Shown in pieces: positions 43,921 through 53,025 of a stretch of 64,000 bases of DNA; the first letter of the stretch is position 1, and every line of letters begins with the position of its first letter. Position numbers and translations under genes: made by a program. The notes beneath the pieces are model-generated. The model saw nothing but the letters and a program-made list of their open reading frames with translations. It did no database searches and was not told the origin of the DNA. The stretch is taken from NCBI RefSeq assembly GCF_030010415.1, contig NZ_JASCSA010000006.1. One strand, written 5' to 3'. The DNA is from Cobetia amphilecti. GTDB lineage: Bacteria; Pseudomonadota; Gammaproteobacteria; Pseudomonadales; Halomonadaceae.

Positions 43921-44394
43921 TCAGGTGTCTGGCTGCGCCGCCAGCTTGGTGCGGATGAACTCGCTGTGGCTGACGTGCAGCAGGCCGGCAAGACGGCGGA
44001 TGCGATGCTCTTCCTGCGGGTCCAGCTCGCCATCGGCGTATGCCAGCTCCCAGAGCATGCCGATCAGCTCGCTGCGCTCCTCGAGGCTCATGTGCTCGTT
44101 GAGCTGCTTGACGAAGCGGTAGTGGTCCGTGGCCTGCTCGGCATCCTGCTCAGCCTGGGTCAGCAGGCTGGCAAGTTCCTCATCCCCCAGCGAGAAGCGC
44201 TCGGCCAGCTGGCGCGCCAGGGCTTCACGCTCGCGCACATCGAGATGGTCATCGGCGCGTACCACCTCGAACATCAGCACGGCCATGGCGAGTTCCGGGC
44301 CGGGCTCCTCGTTGGGGCGGGCGTTGCTGCCGGGCATCATCACCTGGCGGATGAGACGATTGATCTGACCGGCGACGGATAGCTGAGCTGGCAT
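43921..44394 (-). CDS. TerB-like (tellurite resistance B fold) protein
   Basis: A 157-residue mostly helical protein of the TerB family. Typical stretches: LAMAVLMFEVVRADDHLDVREREALARQL near residue 35, and ELIGMLWELAYADGELDPQEEHRIRRLAGLLHVSHSEFI near 110, with the acidic DGELDPQE metal-binding-type motif. Members are cytosolic proteins of unclear role linked to stress and membrane processes; tellurite resistance is not implied. Start MPAQLSVAGQIN; the longer frame upstream is not supported. Confidence 0.85.
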   Translation of the reverse strand: MPAQLSVAGQINRLIRQVMMPGSNARPNEEPGPELAMAVLMFEVVRADDHLDVREREALARQLAERFSLGDEELASLLTQAEQDAEQATDHYRFVKQLNEHMSLEERSELIGMLWELAYADGELDPQEEHRIRRLAGLLHVSHSEFIRTKLAAQPDT

Positions 44395-44531
44395 GCTGAC
44401 CTCCAGGAACGGAAAATGTAGTGTCCTTGAATCCTTCATGAGGGCAGCGGCACGGGTTGCAACCTCGCAGTTGCGCACGCCAGCGTTGCCGGTGACGCGA
44501 CGCGCCCTTCGCGCCGCCCGCACCTTCGCGA

Positions 44532-44537
44532 TATAGT
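44532..44537 (+). promoter_or_regulatory. -10 box of the metG promoter
   Basis: TATAGT at 44532-44537 in the context CGCGATATAGTAGCGCCC, with a poor -35 (TTCGCG, 18 bases upstream). It is about 100 bases before metG. Confidence 0.4.
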
Positions 44538-44643
44538 AGCGCCCATCCCGACGGGGCGATGCGTTCGCCCCTTATCACGAGTCATCCCGGCGAGTGGCTG
44601 CGCACTGCGCAGCAGGCGCCCTTTACCGTCAAGACGAGGCCTC

Positions 44644-46695
44644 ATGTCAGCGCGCAAGATTCTGGTTACCAGTGCCCTGCCCTATGCCAATGGGTCGATC
44701 CACCTGGGTCACCTGCTTGAGTACATCCAGACCGACATCTGGGTACGCTTCCAGAAAAGCCGTGGCCACGAATGCCATTACGTGTGCGCCGATGACGCCC
44801 ACGGCACCGCCATCATGCTGCGTGCCGAGCAGGAAGGTGTCACCGCCGAGCAGCTGATCCAGCGTGTGAGTGACGAGCACCAGGCCGACTTCGCCAAGTT
44901 CGGCGTCGGCTTTGACAACTATCACTCCACCCACTCGCCGGAGAACCGCGCCCACAGCGAGCGCATCTATCTGGCGCTGCGCGATGCCGGCCATATCGCC
45001 ACGCGCGATATCGAGCAGATGTTCGATCCGGTCAAGGGCCTGTTCCTCGCCGACCGCTTCATCAAGGGCACCTGCCCGAAGTGCAAGACCGAAGACCAGT
45101 ACGGCGACAACTGTGAAGCCTGCGGCGCGGCCTACACGCCGGCCGAGCTGATCGATCCGGTCTCGGCCATCTCCGGCGCCACGCCGGAAATGCGCACGTC
45201 CACCCATTACTTCTTCAAGCTGCCGAACTTCGCCGAGTTCCTGCAGGAGTGGACCAAGAGCGGCCGCGTGCAGAGCCAGATTTCCAACAAGCTGCAGGAA
45301 TGGTTCGAGGCGGGTCTGGCCGAGTGGGACATCTCCCGCGATGCGCCCTACTTCGGCTTCGAGATTCCCGACGCGCCGGGCAAGTACTTCTACGTGTGGC
45401 TGGATGCGCCGATCGGCTACCTCGCCAGCTTCCAGAACCTGTGCGAGAAGCAGGGCATCGACTTCGACAGCTACTGGAAGGCCGATTCCGACGCCGAGGT
45501 CTATCACTTCATCGGCAAGGACATCGTCTACTTCCACGCCCTGTTCTGGCCGGCGATGCTGGAAGGTGCCGGCATGCGCACCCCGACTGGCGTCAACTGC
45601 CACGGTTTCGTGACCGTCAATGGCGCCAAGATGTCCAAGTCGCGCGGCACCTTCATCAAGGCCGACACCTACGCGCAGTTCCTCAACCCGGAATACCTGC
45701 GCTACTACTTCGCCGCCAAGCTGACCTCCGGCGTCGATGACCTCGACCTCAACCTCGACGACTTCACCGCCCGCGTGAATTCCGACCTGGTCGGCAAGGT
45801 GGTCAACATCGCCAGCCGCTGCGCCGGTTTCGTCAAGAAGTTCGGCGACGGCAAGCTGTCCGCGACCTGCGCCGAGCCGGAGCTGGTCGAGCGCTTCATC
45901 GCCGCTGGCGAAGGCATCGCGGCGGACTTCGAAGCCCGTGAATTCGCGCGCGCCATGCGCAAGGTGATGGAGCTGGCCGATGAAGCCAACACCTACATCG
46001 CCGACAAGGCGCCGTGGGCGATGGCCAAGGAAGACGGCCGCGAGCAGGAAGTGCTCGACGTCTGCTCCGTGGGCATCAACCTGTTCCGCCAGCTGATGGT
46101 CTATCTGGCGCCGGTGATTCCGGAGCTGACCGACAAGGCACGCGACTTCCTGAACCTCGAGAGCCTCGACTGGGCCAGCCGTGAAAGCGTGCTGACCGAT
46201 CATGCGATCAACAAGTTCAAGCCGCTGCTGACGCGCGTCGAGCCGGAGCGCATCGACAAGATGCTCGAAGCCTCGCGCGAAGTGCTGGTCGAGGAGCAGA
46301 AGATCAAGGACGGCACCGCCAAGGCAGAAGCCGCGGCCGCGCCGAGCCCGCTCGACGCCGACCCGATCGCCGACGAGATCGACTTCGATACCTTCATGAA
46401 GACCGACCTGCGCGTGGCGAAGATCGTCAAGGCGGAGCACGTCGAGAAGGCGGCCAAGCTGCTCAAGCTGACGCTGGATATCGGTGGCGAGACACGCACC
46501 GTGTTCTCCGGCATCAAGTCCGCCTACGCGCCGGAAGCGCTGGAAGGTCGTCTGACGGTGATGGTCGCCAACCTGGCGCCGCGCAAGATGCGCTTCGGCG
46601 TGTCCGAGGGCATGGTGCTGGCCGCCGGTGACGACGAAGGCATCTACCTGCTGGAGCCGCACACCGGCGCCAAGCCGGGCCAGCGCGTGACTTGA
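44644..46695 (+). CDS. metG: Methionyl-tRNA synthetase
   Basis: A 683-residue class I synthetase (E. coli 677). The HIGH-type motif is SIHLGHLLEYIQTD near residue 20, the zinc-binding cysteines are CPKCKTEDQYGDNCEACG near 145, WLDAPIGYLASFQNL follows, and KMSKSRGTF is near 330. The last ~110 residues form the tRNA-binding EMAP/Trbp111 domain (DLRVAKIVKAEHVEKAAKLLKLTLDIG). The start is the first ATG with expected N-terminus MSARKILVTSALPYANG. A strong terminator follows. Confidence 0.98.
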   Translation: MSARKILVTSALPYANGSIHLGHLLEYIQTDIWVRFQKSRGHECHYVCADDAHGTAIMLRAEQEGVTAEQLIQRVSDEHQADFAKFGVGFDNYHSTHSPENRAHSERIYLALRDAGHIATRDIEQMFDPVKGLFLADRFIKGTCPKCKTEDQYGDNCEACGAAYTPAELIDPVSAISGATPEMRTSTHYFFKLPNFAEFLQEWTKSGRVQSQISNKLQEWFEAGLAEWDISRDAPYFGFEIPDAPGKYFYVWLDAPIGYLASFQNLCEKQGIDFDSYWKADSDAEVYHFIGKDIVYFHALFWPAMLEGAGMRTPTGVNCHGFVTVNGAKMSKSRGTFIKADTYAQFLNPEYLRYYFAAKLTSGVDDLDLNLDDFTARVNSDLVGKVVNIASRCAGFVKKFGDGKLSATCAEPELVERFIAAGEGIAADFEAREFARAMRKVMELADEANTYIADKAPWAMAKEDGREQEVLDVCSVGINLFRQLMVYLAPVIPELTDKARDFLNLESLDWASRESVLTDHAINKFKPLLTRVEPERIDKMLEASREVLVEEQKIKDGTAKAEAAAAPSPLDADPIADEIDFDTFMKTDLRVAKIVKAEHVEKAAKLLKLTLDIGGETRTVFSGIKSAYAPEALEGRLTVMVANLAPRKMRFGVSEGMVLAAGDDEGIYLLEPHTGAKPGQRVT

Positions 46696-46753
46696 TACAG
46701 TGATGATGCACTGATGCTGCGCTGATTCAGCCTCACTGAAGCCTCTTCAGCAC

Positions 46754-46790
46754 AACGCCCCGCCAGAGACTCTCTGGCGGGGCGTTGTCG
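46754..46790 (+). terminator. Intrinsic terminator after metG
   Basis: AACGCCCCGCCAG pairs with CTGGCGGGGCGTT (46754-46786), then GTCGTT. It faces the convergent DUF3465 gene, which it may also serve. Confidence 0.85.
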
Positions 46791-46820
46791 TTCATGCATC
46801 ACATCCGGCCGGCGGGACGG

Positions 46821-47327
46821 TTACTCGTAGCGGCGACCGGCATGCTCCAGCCAGCCATCCACATGACGGCCACCGGGATCATGGTGCGTCCAGTGGATCA
46901 CGCCGCCCTTGTCGGTCCACTCATATTCCCCGTAGAAGCCGATGCGATCACCGACCTGAAGACTGTCGATGCGTGGCGCGAGATCGATGTTGTGTGCCAC
47001 CAGAATGGTGGTGCCGCCCGCGACCCGGATCAGGAACTTCTGATGACGGCTGCCCTTGAGATCGTCCCTGAGCAGACGCGTCACCTCGCCCACGCCCCGC
47101 ACCTGCACATCACTCTGCTGCGCACTGATGGCGCGCCTGAGTCGGCTCTCGTCTGCCGAGGAGGCGCCTTCCCCCTGCGTCGCCTCGGCCTGCGGCGACT
47201 GGAACTCATTCCACAGCTGGGAAAGCGAGAAATTGCCATTGCCCGTCAGCTGCGAGATGCCCGCCATCGCCACCACCAGAATGATGACCCATAATGGCCG
47301 ACGGCCGCGTGTTCCTGTCCTGCGCAT
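46821..47327 (-). CDS. DUF3465 family protein
   Basis: A 168-residue protein with an N-terminal membrane anchor or signal (LWVIILVVAMAGISQL), a Gln/Ala-rich spacer and a conserved C-terminal domain: RLLRDDLKGSRHQKFLIRV, ILVAHNIDLAPRIDSLQVGDRIGFYGEYEWTDKGGVIHWTHHDP, HVDGWLEHAGRRYE. This matches DUF3465, an OB-like domain of unknown function usually in the periplasm. AGGAGCGGG precedes the ATG. Confidence 0.88.
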   Translation of the reverse strand: MRRTGTRGRRPLWVIILVVAMAGISQLTGNGNFSLSQLWNEFQSPQAEATQGEGASSADESRLRRAISAQQSDVQVRGVGEVTRLLRDDLKGSRHQKFLIRVAGGTTILVAHNIDLAPRIDSLQVGDRIGFYGEYEWTDKGGVIHWTHHDPGGRHVDGWLEHAGRRYE

Positions 47328-47388
47328 ATCCCGCTCCTTGTGCCACCCCGGATGACGTGAAAGTCGCTGATCACGCCATAATCAATAA

Positions 47389-47418
47389 AAGTAATAAAGG
47401 AATTCTTCTTTATTACTT
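47389..47418. repeat. 11-bp inverted repeat near the DUF3465 start
   Basis: AAGTAATAAAG (47389-47399) and CTTTATTACTT (47408-47418) around an 8-base spacer, about 65 bases upstream of the DUF3465 start; either an operator or a leader hairpin. Confidence 0.5.
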
Positions 47419-47492
47419 CAAGAACCAAGCAAAACGCGAAACAATGGTTGTCTCATGCTGGCAACACTACGCCTCGCTTGCCACGCTACAGG

Positions 47493-47521
47493 CTGTCGGC
47501 CAGCAGCATCTTGCGTATAAT
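47493..47521 (+). promoter_or_regulatory. Promoter of the rnf operon
   Basis: A consensus -10 TATAAT (47516-47521) in TTGCGTATAATACCGCC, with a weak -35 CTGTCG 17 bases upstream; about 142 bases before rnfA. Confidence 0.55.
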
Positions 47522-47663
47522 ACCGCCGCGCTCGACGATCCCCTGCCCTGCAGCTTCCTGACAGCTTGCGGCAGCAACAGCCCTGATCGCCTGCGAGTGC
47601 CGGTTCATGCATGCCGCGAGCACGGAAGCGCCTTCGAAACACCCTGACCGAGCGACGCCCCTG

Positions 47664-48245
47664 ATGAGTGAATACCTTCTTATCCTGATCAGCACCATCC
47701 TGGTCAACAATTTCGTACTGGTGCAGTTCCTCGGCCTGTGCCCCTTCATGGGTGTCTCCAACAAGCTGGAGTCCGCGATGGGCATGTCGCTGGCCACCAC
47801 CTTCGTGCTCACGCTGTCGTCGATGTGCGCCTACCTGACCTATCACTTCATCCTCGCGCCGCTGGGGCTCGAGTACCTGCGCACCATCGCCTTCATCATG
47901 GTGATCGCCGTGGTGGTGCAGTTCACCGAGATGGTGGTCAAGAAGACCAGCCCGCTGCTCTATCAGGTGCTGGGCATCTTCCTGCCGCTGATCACCACCA
48001 ACTGTGCGGTACTCGGCGTGGCGCTGCTGACCCTGAACCGCAACTCCAGCTTCATGGAAGCCACGCTCTACGGCTTCGGCGCGGCCGTCGGCTTCTCGCT
48101 GGTGCTGGTACTGTTCGCCGCCATGCGCGAGCGCCTGGCCGTCGCCGATGTGCCGCGCCCCTTCCAGGGCCCGGCCATCGCGATGATCACCGCCAGCCTG
48201 ATGTCGCTGGCCTTCCTCGGCTTCTCCGGACTGGTGCAGATCTGA
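47664..48245 (+). CDS. rnfA: Ion-translocating electron transport complex subunit RnfA
   Basis: A 193-residue membrane protein, exactly the family's usual length, with six helices. Typical stretches: MSEYLLILISTILVNNFVLVQFLGLCPFMGVS, TTNCAVLGVALL with the conserved cysteine that takes part in an in-membrane Fe-S site shared with RnfE. First gene of rnfABCDGE-nth; the complex links ferredoxin and NADH pools to ion movement. The longer upstream frame is unsupported. Confidence 0.97.
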   Translation: MSEYLLILISTILVNNFVLVQFLGLCPFMGVSNKLESAMGMSLATTFVLTLSSMCAYLTYHFILAPLGLEYLRTIAFIMVIAVVVQFTEMVVKKTSPLLYQVLGIFLPLITTNCAVLGVALLTLNRNSSFMEATLYGFGAAVGFSLVLVLFAAMRERLAVADVPRPFQGPAIAMITASLMSLAFLGFSGLVQI

Positions 48246-48246
48246 C

Positions 48247-48885
48247 ATGCTCGAATTCTTCAACGACCATACGCTGATCTCTGCCATCGTCGCACTGGTG
48301 GCCATGGCCGTCGTCTTCGGCGGTCTGCTCGGCTTTGCCGCCGTGGCCTTCAAGGTCGAGGGCGACCCCATCGTCGAGCAGATCGACCAGCTGCTGCCGC
48401 AGACCCAGTGCGGCCAGTGCGGCTATCCGGGCTGCAAGCCCTACGCCCAGGCCATCGCCGAAGGCGACGAGATCAACAAGTGCCCGCCGGGCGGCGAGAG
48501 CACCATCGCCTCGCTGGCCGACCTGCTGGGCCGCGAGGCCACCCCGCTGGATGGCGACAGCGACAACACGCCCAAGGTGGCGGTGATTCGCGAGGACGAG
48601 TGCATCGGCTGCACCAAGTGCATCCAGGCCTGCCCTGTCGATGCCATTCTCGGTGCCGCCAAGCACATGCATACCGTGATCGCCGACGAATGCACCGGCT
48701 GCGACCTGTGTGTCGAACCCTGCCCGGTCGATTGCATCGACATGGTGCCGGTCTCCACTGACGTGCGCAGCTGGCACTGGCCGCAACCGGCGGGCCCGAC
48801 CCGCGACAATGCCCGCTTCAGCGGCAATCTGATCGTGACCGATGCCGCCGATTCTACTGCCACATCTGCAAGGAATGTCGCCTGA
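48247..48885 (+). CDS. rnfB: Electron transport complex subunit RnfB
   Basis: A 212-residue iron-sulphur protein. An N-terminal membrane helix (residues 8-30) is followed by the 4Fe-4S motif CGQCGYPGCKPYAQ near 55 with its fourth cysteine in NKCPPGG, then two ferredoxin clusters, CIGCTKCIQACP near 119 and CTGCDLCVEPCP near 149. It starts 1 base after rnfA and its stop overlaps rnfC by one base. Confidence 0.97.
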   Translation: MLEFFNDHTLISAIVALVAMAVVFGGLLGFAAVAFKVEGDPIVEQIDQLLPQTQCGQCGYPGCKPYAQAIAEGDEINKCPPGGESTIASLADLLGREATPLDGDSDNTPKVAVIREDECIGCTKCIQACPVDAILGAAKHMHTVIADECTGCDLCVEPCPVDCIDMVPVSTDVRSWHWPQPAGPTRDNARFSGNLIVTDAADSTATSARNVA

Positions 48886-51800
48886 TGGTTCTGTCGTTAC
48901 TCAAATCCATGGTGACTTCCTCACGCTCCGCTGCCACGGCGGAGGCGGAACACACGCAGAAGGGTCAGGGTGCGCCGCGCGTGTTCGACTTCCACGGCGG
49001 TATCCATCCGCCGGAGCACAAGGCGCTCTCCAACCGCGCCCCGCTGGTAGCCGCCCCGCTGCCCCGTGAGGTGGTGCTGCCGCTCAGCCAGCATATCGGC
49101 GCGCCCGCCCAACCGCTGGTGGAGATCGGCCAGCGCGTCAAGACGGGCGAGCTGATCGCGCGCGCCCAGGGCATGATCTCCGCCCCGGTGCATGCCAGCA
49201 TCACCGGCGTGGTCACCGCCATCGAGCCGCGTCAGATTCCCCATGTCTCGGGCCTGGAAGATCAGTGCATCGTGATCGAACGCGAGGGTGAGATCGATGA
49301 ATGGGCGCGCCTGGAAGCCTGGCGCGACTGGCGTCAGCAGGAAGCCCAGGACCTGATCCAGCGTCTGCAGGACGCCGGCGTGGTCGGCCAGGGCGGCGCC
49401 GGCTTCCCCTCGGCGGTGAAGGCGCGGGTGCGTGAGCGCCACGCCATCGACACCCTGATTCTGAACGCGGCGGAGTGTGAGCCTTACATCACCGCCGATG
49501 ACCTGACCATGCGCACGCATCCGGAAGCGCTGATCGAAGGGCTCGAGATTCTCGCCAGCCTGATCGGCCCCGTGTGCATCCTGATCGGCATCGAGGACAA
49601 CAAGCCCGAGGCCGTCATCGCGCTGGAACAGGCGATTCGCGCCCGCCGCGCCGACAAGCGCCTGCCGCCGCTGGATTCACGCCTCGAAGTCGTGGTGGTA
49701 CCGACCAAGTATCCCTCCGGCGGCGAGAAGCAGCTGATCAAGCTGCTGACGGACCGCGAAGTGCCCAGCCGTGGCCTGCCCGCCGATGTCGGCGTGGTGG
49801 TGCACAACCCGGGCACCGTGCGCGCCGTGCAGCGTGCGGTGTGCTTCGGCGAGCCGATGATCTCGCGCGTCGTCACCCTGACCGGTGAGGCGCTGCAACA
49901 CCCGCACAATGTCGAGGCGCGCCTGGGCACCTCCATCGCAGACCTGCTGCGTCTGGCGGCGCCTGCGCCGACGGGTATCGCACGTCTGGTGATGGGCGGA
50001 CCGATGATGGGCTTCACGCTCGAGAGCGACGCCCTGCCGATCATCAAGACCACCAACTGTCTGCTGGCCTCCTCCCCCGAGTCACTGCCGGCACCGGCGG
50101 TCGAGCAGCCGTGCATCCGTTGCGGCATGTGCGAACAGGCCTGCCCGGCCGAGCTGCTGCCGCAGCAGCTCTACTGGTTCTCCAAGGCACGCGAGTTCGA
50201 CAAGGCCGAGCTCTACAATCTGGCGGACTGCATCGAATGCGGCGCCTGCTCCTATGTCTGTCCCAGTCAGATTCCGCTGGTGCAGTATTACCGCTTCGCC
50301 AAGGGCGAGATTCGCAGTGCCCAGCACGAGGCGCGCAAGTCCGAGCGCGCTCGTCACCGCTTCGAATTCAAGCAGGCGCGCATGGCGCGCGAAGAAGCCG
50401 AGAAGGAAGCCAAGCGCCAGCAACGCGCTCAGGCGGCCCAGAAGTCCGCTGCGGCCCGCGCCGATGCCAGCGCCGCCGCAGAGACGACTTCGGCCTCGGC
50501 AGCCACCACAACGGCCGCCGCTGCCCAGCCGGCACCGGCCACCGACATCAAGGCCTTCAAGACGGCGCGCGCCGCGGCCAACATCGCTCTCAAGAAGGCC
50601 GAGAAGGCCCTCAAGGCAGCGCAGGATGGCGGTGAGAGCTCCGAGAGCGATATCGCCAAGCTCGAGGCCAACGTGACCGCGGCCAAGACCAAGCTCGCCA
50701 GCGCCGAGAGCGCCCTCAAGGCCGCCAGCGAGGCAAGCGAGTCAGCTGCCCCGGCGGCTGCCGGCGCTTCGACAGCCAGCACTTCGACAACAGGCACGGC
50801 TGCCCCCGCCGCCGATCTCAAGGCGCTCAAGACGGCGCGCGCCGCGGCCAATATCGCCGTCAAGAAGGCCGAGAAGGCCCTCAAGACCGCCCAGGACAGC
50901 GGTGAAGGCGATATTCCCGCCCTCGAGACCAGCGTGGCAGAGGCCAAGGCGCGACTGGCCAAGGCCGAAGGCGATCTCAAGGCTGCCAGCGAGGCCAGCG
51001 AGTCAGCTGCCCCTGCGGCGGCCAGCGCTTCCGCGACAGGCGCGGCAGCCGACCTCAAGGCGCTCAAGACGGCGCGTGCCGCGGCCAATATCGCCGTCAA
51101 GAAGGCCGAGAAGGCCCTCAAGACCGCCCAGGACAGCGGTGAGGGCGACATCTCCGCCCTCGAGACCAGCGTCACCGAGGCCAAGGCACGCCTTGCCAAG
51201 GCTGAGGGCGACCTCAAGGCAGCGACCGACGCCGCTGGCGCTGCTCAAGGTACTGATAAAGGCCCTGTGGCAAGCGCTGCGGCTGGCTCTGCTCAAACTA
51301 CTGATACAGGTGCGGCTGGCTCTTCTGCGGGTGCTGCTGCGCCGGCAGCTGCGGCACCCAGCGCCGATATCAAGGCACTCAAGACAGCACGCGCCGCGGC
51401 CAATATCGCGGTCAAGAAGGCCGAAAAGGCCCTGGCCCGCGCCAGCGAAAGTGGCGAAGGCGATATCGAGGACCTGCAGACCCTGCTGGCCACGGCCCAG
51501 GAGAACCTGCGCGCCGCCGAGGTACGCCTCAACAGCGCGCAAGCTGGCAGCACTGACGCGACGCCTGCCGCCAAGGGTGCGGGCGAATTGATTCCCGAGG
51601 CGCCCAAGCCCGCCGCGGGTTCTGTCGGGCGCGGCAGCATGGCCAGCAACGTGACGCTCTCCCAGACCGAGATCGAGGCATCACGCGCCGAGAACCTTGC
51701 CAAGCGTCACAAGCAGGTCAGCATCGCGGTCAAGGCGGCCGAGGCAGCCCACCGCAAGGCCGAGGCGGCATTGAGCGAGGCGGATGACGAAAACCGTCAG

Positions 51801-51893
51801 CGCCTGGCGACCAAGGTCGACCGCACGCGCCGCAATCTGGAACACGCCCGCGAGTCATTGGCCGAGGTGCAGGCACTGGTGGACGCCCAATGA
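48885..51893 (+). CDS. rnfC: Electron transport complex subunit RnfC with long repeat tail
   Basis: A 1002-residue protein; E. coli RsxC has 740. The N-terminal ~500 residues are the catalytic part: FDFHGGIHPPEHK, a NADH/FMN Rossmann region (VVGQGGAGFPSAVKAR near 166), and two 4Fe-4S motifs, CIRCGMCEQACP near 409 and CIECGACSYVCP near 448. After a basic coiled-coil (RARHRFEFKQARMAREEAEKEAKRQQR) come four Ala/Lys repeats and a final helical segment. The repeats are likely helical hairpins joined by Ala/Ser/Thr linkers. Overlaps rnfB; rnfD follows after 91 bases. Confidence 0.95.
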   Translation: MVLSLLKSMVTSSRSAATAEAEHTQKGQGAPRVFDFHGGIHPPEHKALSNRAPLVAAPLPREVVLPLSQHIGAPAQPLVEIGQRVKTGELIARAQGMISAPVHASITGVVTAIEPRQIPHVSGLEDQCIVIEREGEIDEWARLEAWRDWRQQEAQDLIQRLQDAGVVGQGGAGFPSAVKARVRERHAIDTLILNAAECEPYITADDLTMRTHPEALIEGLEILASLIGPVCILIGIEDNKPEAVIALEQAIRARRADKRLPPLDSRLEVVVVPTKYPSGGEKQLIKLLTDREVPSRGLPADVGVVVHNPGTVRAVQRAVCFGEPMISRVVTLTGEALQHPHNVEARLGTSIADLLRLAAPAPTGIARLVMGGPMMGFTLESDALPIIKTTNCLLASSPESLPAPAVEQPCIRCGMCEQACPAELLPQQLYWFSKAREFDKAELYNLADCIECGACSYVCPSQIPLVQYYRFAKGEIRSAQHEARKSERARHRFEFKQARMAREEAEKEAKRQQRAQAAQKSAAARADASAAAETTSASAATTTAAAAQPAPATDIKAFKTARAAANIALKKAEKALKAAQDGGESSESDIAKLEANVTAAKTKLASAESALKAASEASESAAPAAAGASTASTSTTGTAAPAADLKALKTARAAANIAVKKAEKALKTAQDSGEGDIPALETSVAEAKARLAKAEGDLKAASEASESAAPAAASASATGAAADLKALKTARAAANIAVKKAEKALKTAQDSGEGDISALETSVTEAKARLAKAEGDLKAATDAAGAAQGTDKGPVASAAAGSAQTTDTGAAGSSAGAAAPAAAAPSADIKALKTARAAANIAVKKAEKALARASESGEGDIEDLQTLLATAQENLRAAEVRLNSAQAGSTDATPAAKGAGELIPEAPKPAAGSVGRGSMASNVTLSQTEIEASRAENLAKRHKQVSIAVKAAEAAHRKAEAALSEADDENRQRLATKVDRTRRNLEHARESLAEVQALVDAQ
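50544..51560 (+). repeat. Four tandem repeats in the rnfC 3' part
   Basis: Units start at about 50544, 50814, 51051 and 51366. Each encodes a near-identical D(L/I)KALKTARAAANIAVKKAE core followed by KAL..AQDSGEGDI and a variable Ala-rich linker. Units 2 and 3 are the most alike, pointing to recent duplication. Confidence 0.9.
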
Positions 51894-51984
51894 GTGACCT
51901 GAGCCCCTCAAGCGTGCCAATGGCGACTCACCCTGAAGCACGCCTCGTGTCATTGCCCATTTACCGCAAGGATCTGACCGTCTC

Positions 51985-53025
51985 ATGAGCCTGATGCATG
52001 CAAGCTCCCCCCATGCCCACGGGCCAACCGCCACCTCGCGCGTGATGGCCTGGGTGCTGGCCGCGACGCTGCCGGGTATCGCCGTGCTGTGCTGGCACTA
52101 TGGCTGGGGTGTGCTGTTCAACCTCGTCTTTGCCTGTCTGGCGGGTGTCGCCCTCGAGGCGCTGCTGCTCAAGCTGCGTGGCCGCCCGGTCAGCTTCTTC
52201 CTCAAGGACAATTCGGCGCTGGTGACCTGCGTGCTGCTGGCGGTGTCGTTGCCGCCGCTGGCGCCCTGGTGGCTGGTACTGACCGGCGTGATCGCGGCCA
52301 TCGTGGTCGCCAAGCAGCTCTACGGTGGCCTGGGCCAGAATCCGTTCAACCCGGCGATGGTCGCCTATGCGCTGCTGCTGATCTCCTTCCCGGTCGAGAT
52401 GTCGCGCTGGTCATCCCCGGATGGCTTCGCACTCGGCTTCGCTGACAGCCTGCAGCAGTTCTTCGGTGTGATCGCCACGCCAGACGCCCTGACCGGGGCC
52501 ACGCCGCTGGACGCCTTCCGCAACAAGGGCGAGCTTTCCAGCAGCGAGTTCTGGGCAGACCCGAGCCTGCTGCCTGCCGCCAACCTGCTGGCCTGGCAGC
52601 AGACGGCCATCGCCTGGGGCCTCGGCGGCCTGGTGCTGCTGGCGCGTCGCCTGATCACCTGGCATATCCCGGTGGCGATGCTGGGCAGCCTGGCGGTGAT
52701 CTCCGCCATCTTCGCCTTCGTGGATGGCGAGCAGCACGCCAGCCCCCTGTTCCACCTGCTGTGCGGTGCGGCGATCTTCGGCGCCTTCTTCATCGCCACG
52801 GACCCCGTCACGGCGGCGACCTCCAACAAGGGCAAGCTCTATTACGGCGTCGGCATCGGCGTGCTGATCTACCTGATTCGCACCTTCGGCGCCTATCCTG
52901 ACGCCATCGCCTTCGCGGTGCTGCTGATGAACTTCAGCGTGCCGTTCATCGATTACTACACCCAGCCACGCAGCTATGGTCACAAGAAGGCCCGTCGCGG
53001 CATCAAGCTGGAGGACAAGGCATGA
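51985..53025 (+). CDS. rnfD: Electron transport complex subunit RnfD
   Basis: A 346-residue membrane protein with about ten helices. The flavinylation motif is seen as DALTGATPLDAF near residue 172, where the Thr takes a covalent FMN. GGLGQNPFNPAMVAYALLLISFP near 110 and the C-terminal VLLMNFSVPFIDYYTQPRSYG are family hallmarks. Its stop overlaps rnfG as ATGA. Confidence 0.96.
   Translation: MSLMHASSPHAHGPTATSRVMAWVLAATLPGIAVLCWHYGWGVLFNLVFACLAGVALEALLLKLRGRPVSFFLKDNSALVTCVLLAVSLPPLAPWWLVLTGVIAAIVVAKQLYGGLGQNPFNPAMVAYALLLISFPVEMSRWSSPDGFALGFADSLQQFFGVIATPDALTGATPLDAFRNKGELSSSEFWADPSLLPAANLLAWQQTAIAWGLGGLVLLARRLITWHIPVAMLGSLAVISAIFAFVDGEQHASPLFHLLCGAAIFGAFFIATDPVTAATSNKGKLYYGVGIGVLIYLIRTFGAYPDAIAFAVLLMNFSVPFIDYYTQPRSYGHKKARRGIKLEDKA

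Larger units (their letters stand above)
47328..47663. promoter_or_regulatory. Divergent promoter region, DUF3465 gene / rnfA
   Basis: About 336 bases holding an AT-rich inverted repeat and a good -10 for rnfA (both below). No gene. Confidence 0.6.

Noticed and set aside
44647..46662. 671-codon open frame on the minus strand
   Set aside because: Mirror frame of metG with no domains; the plus frame has all methionyl-tRNA synthetase motifs.
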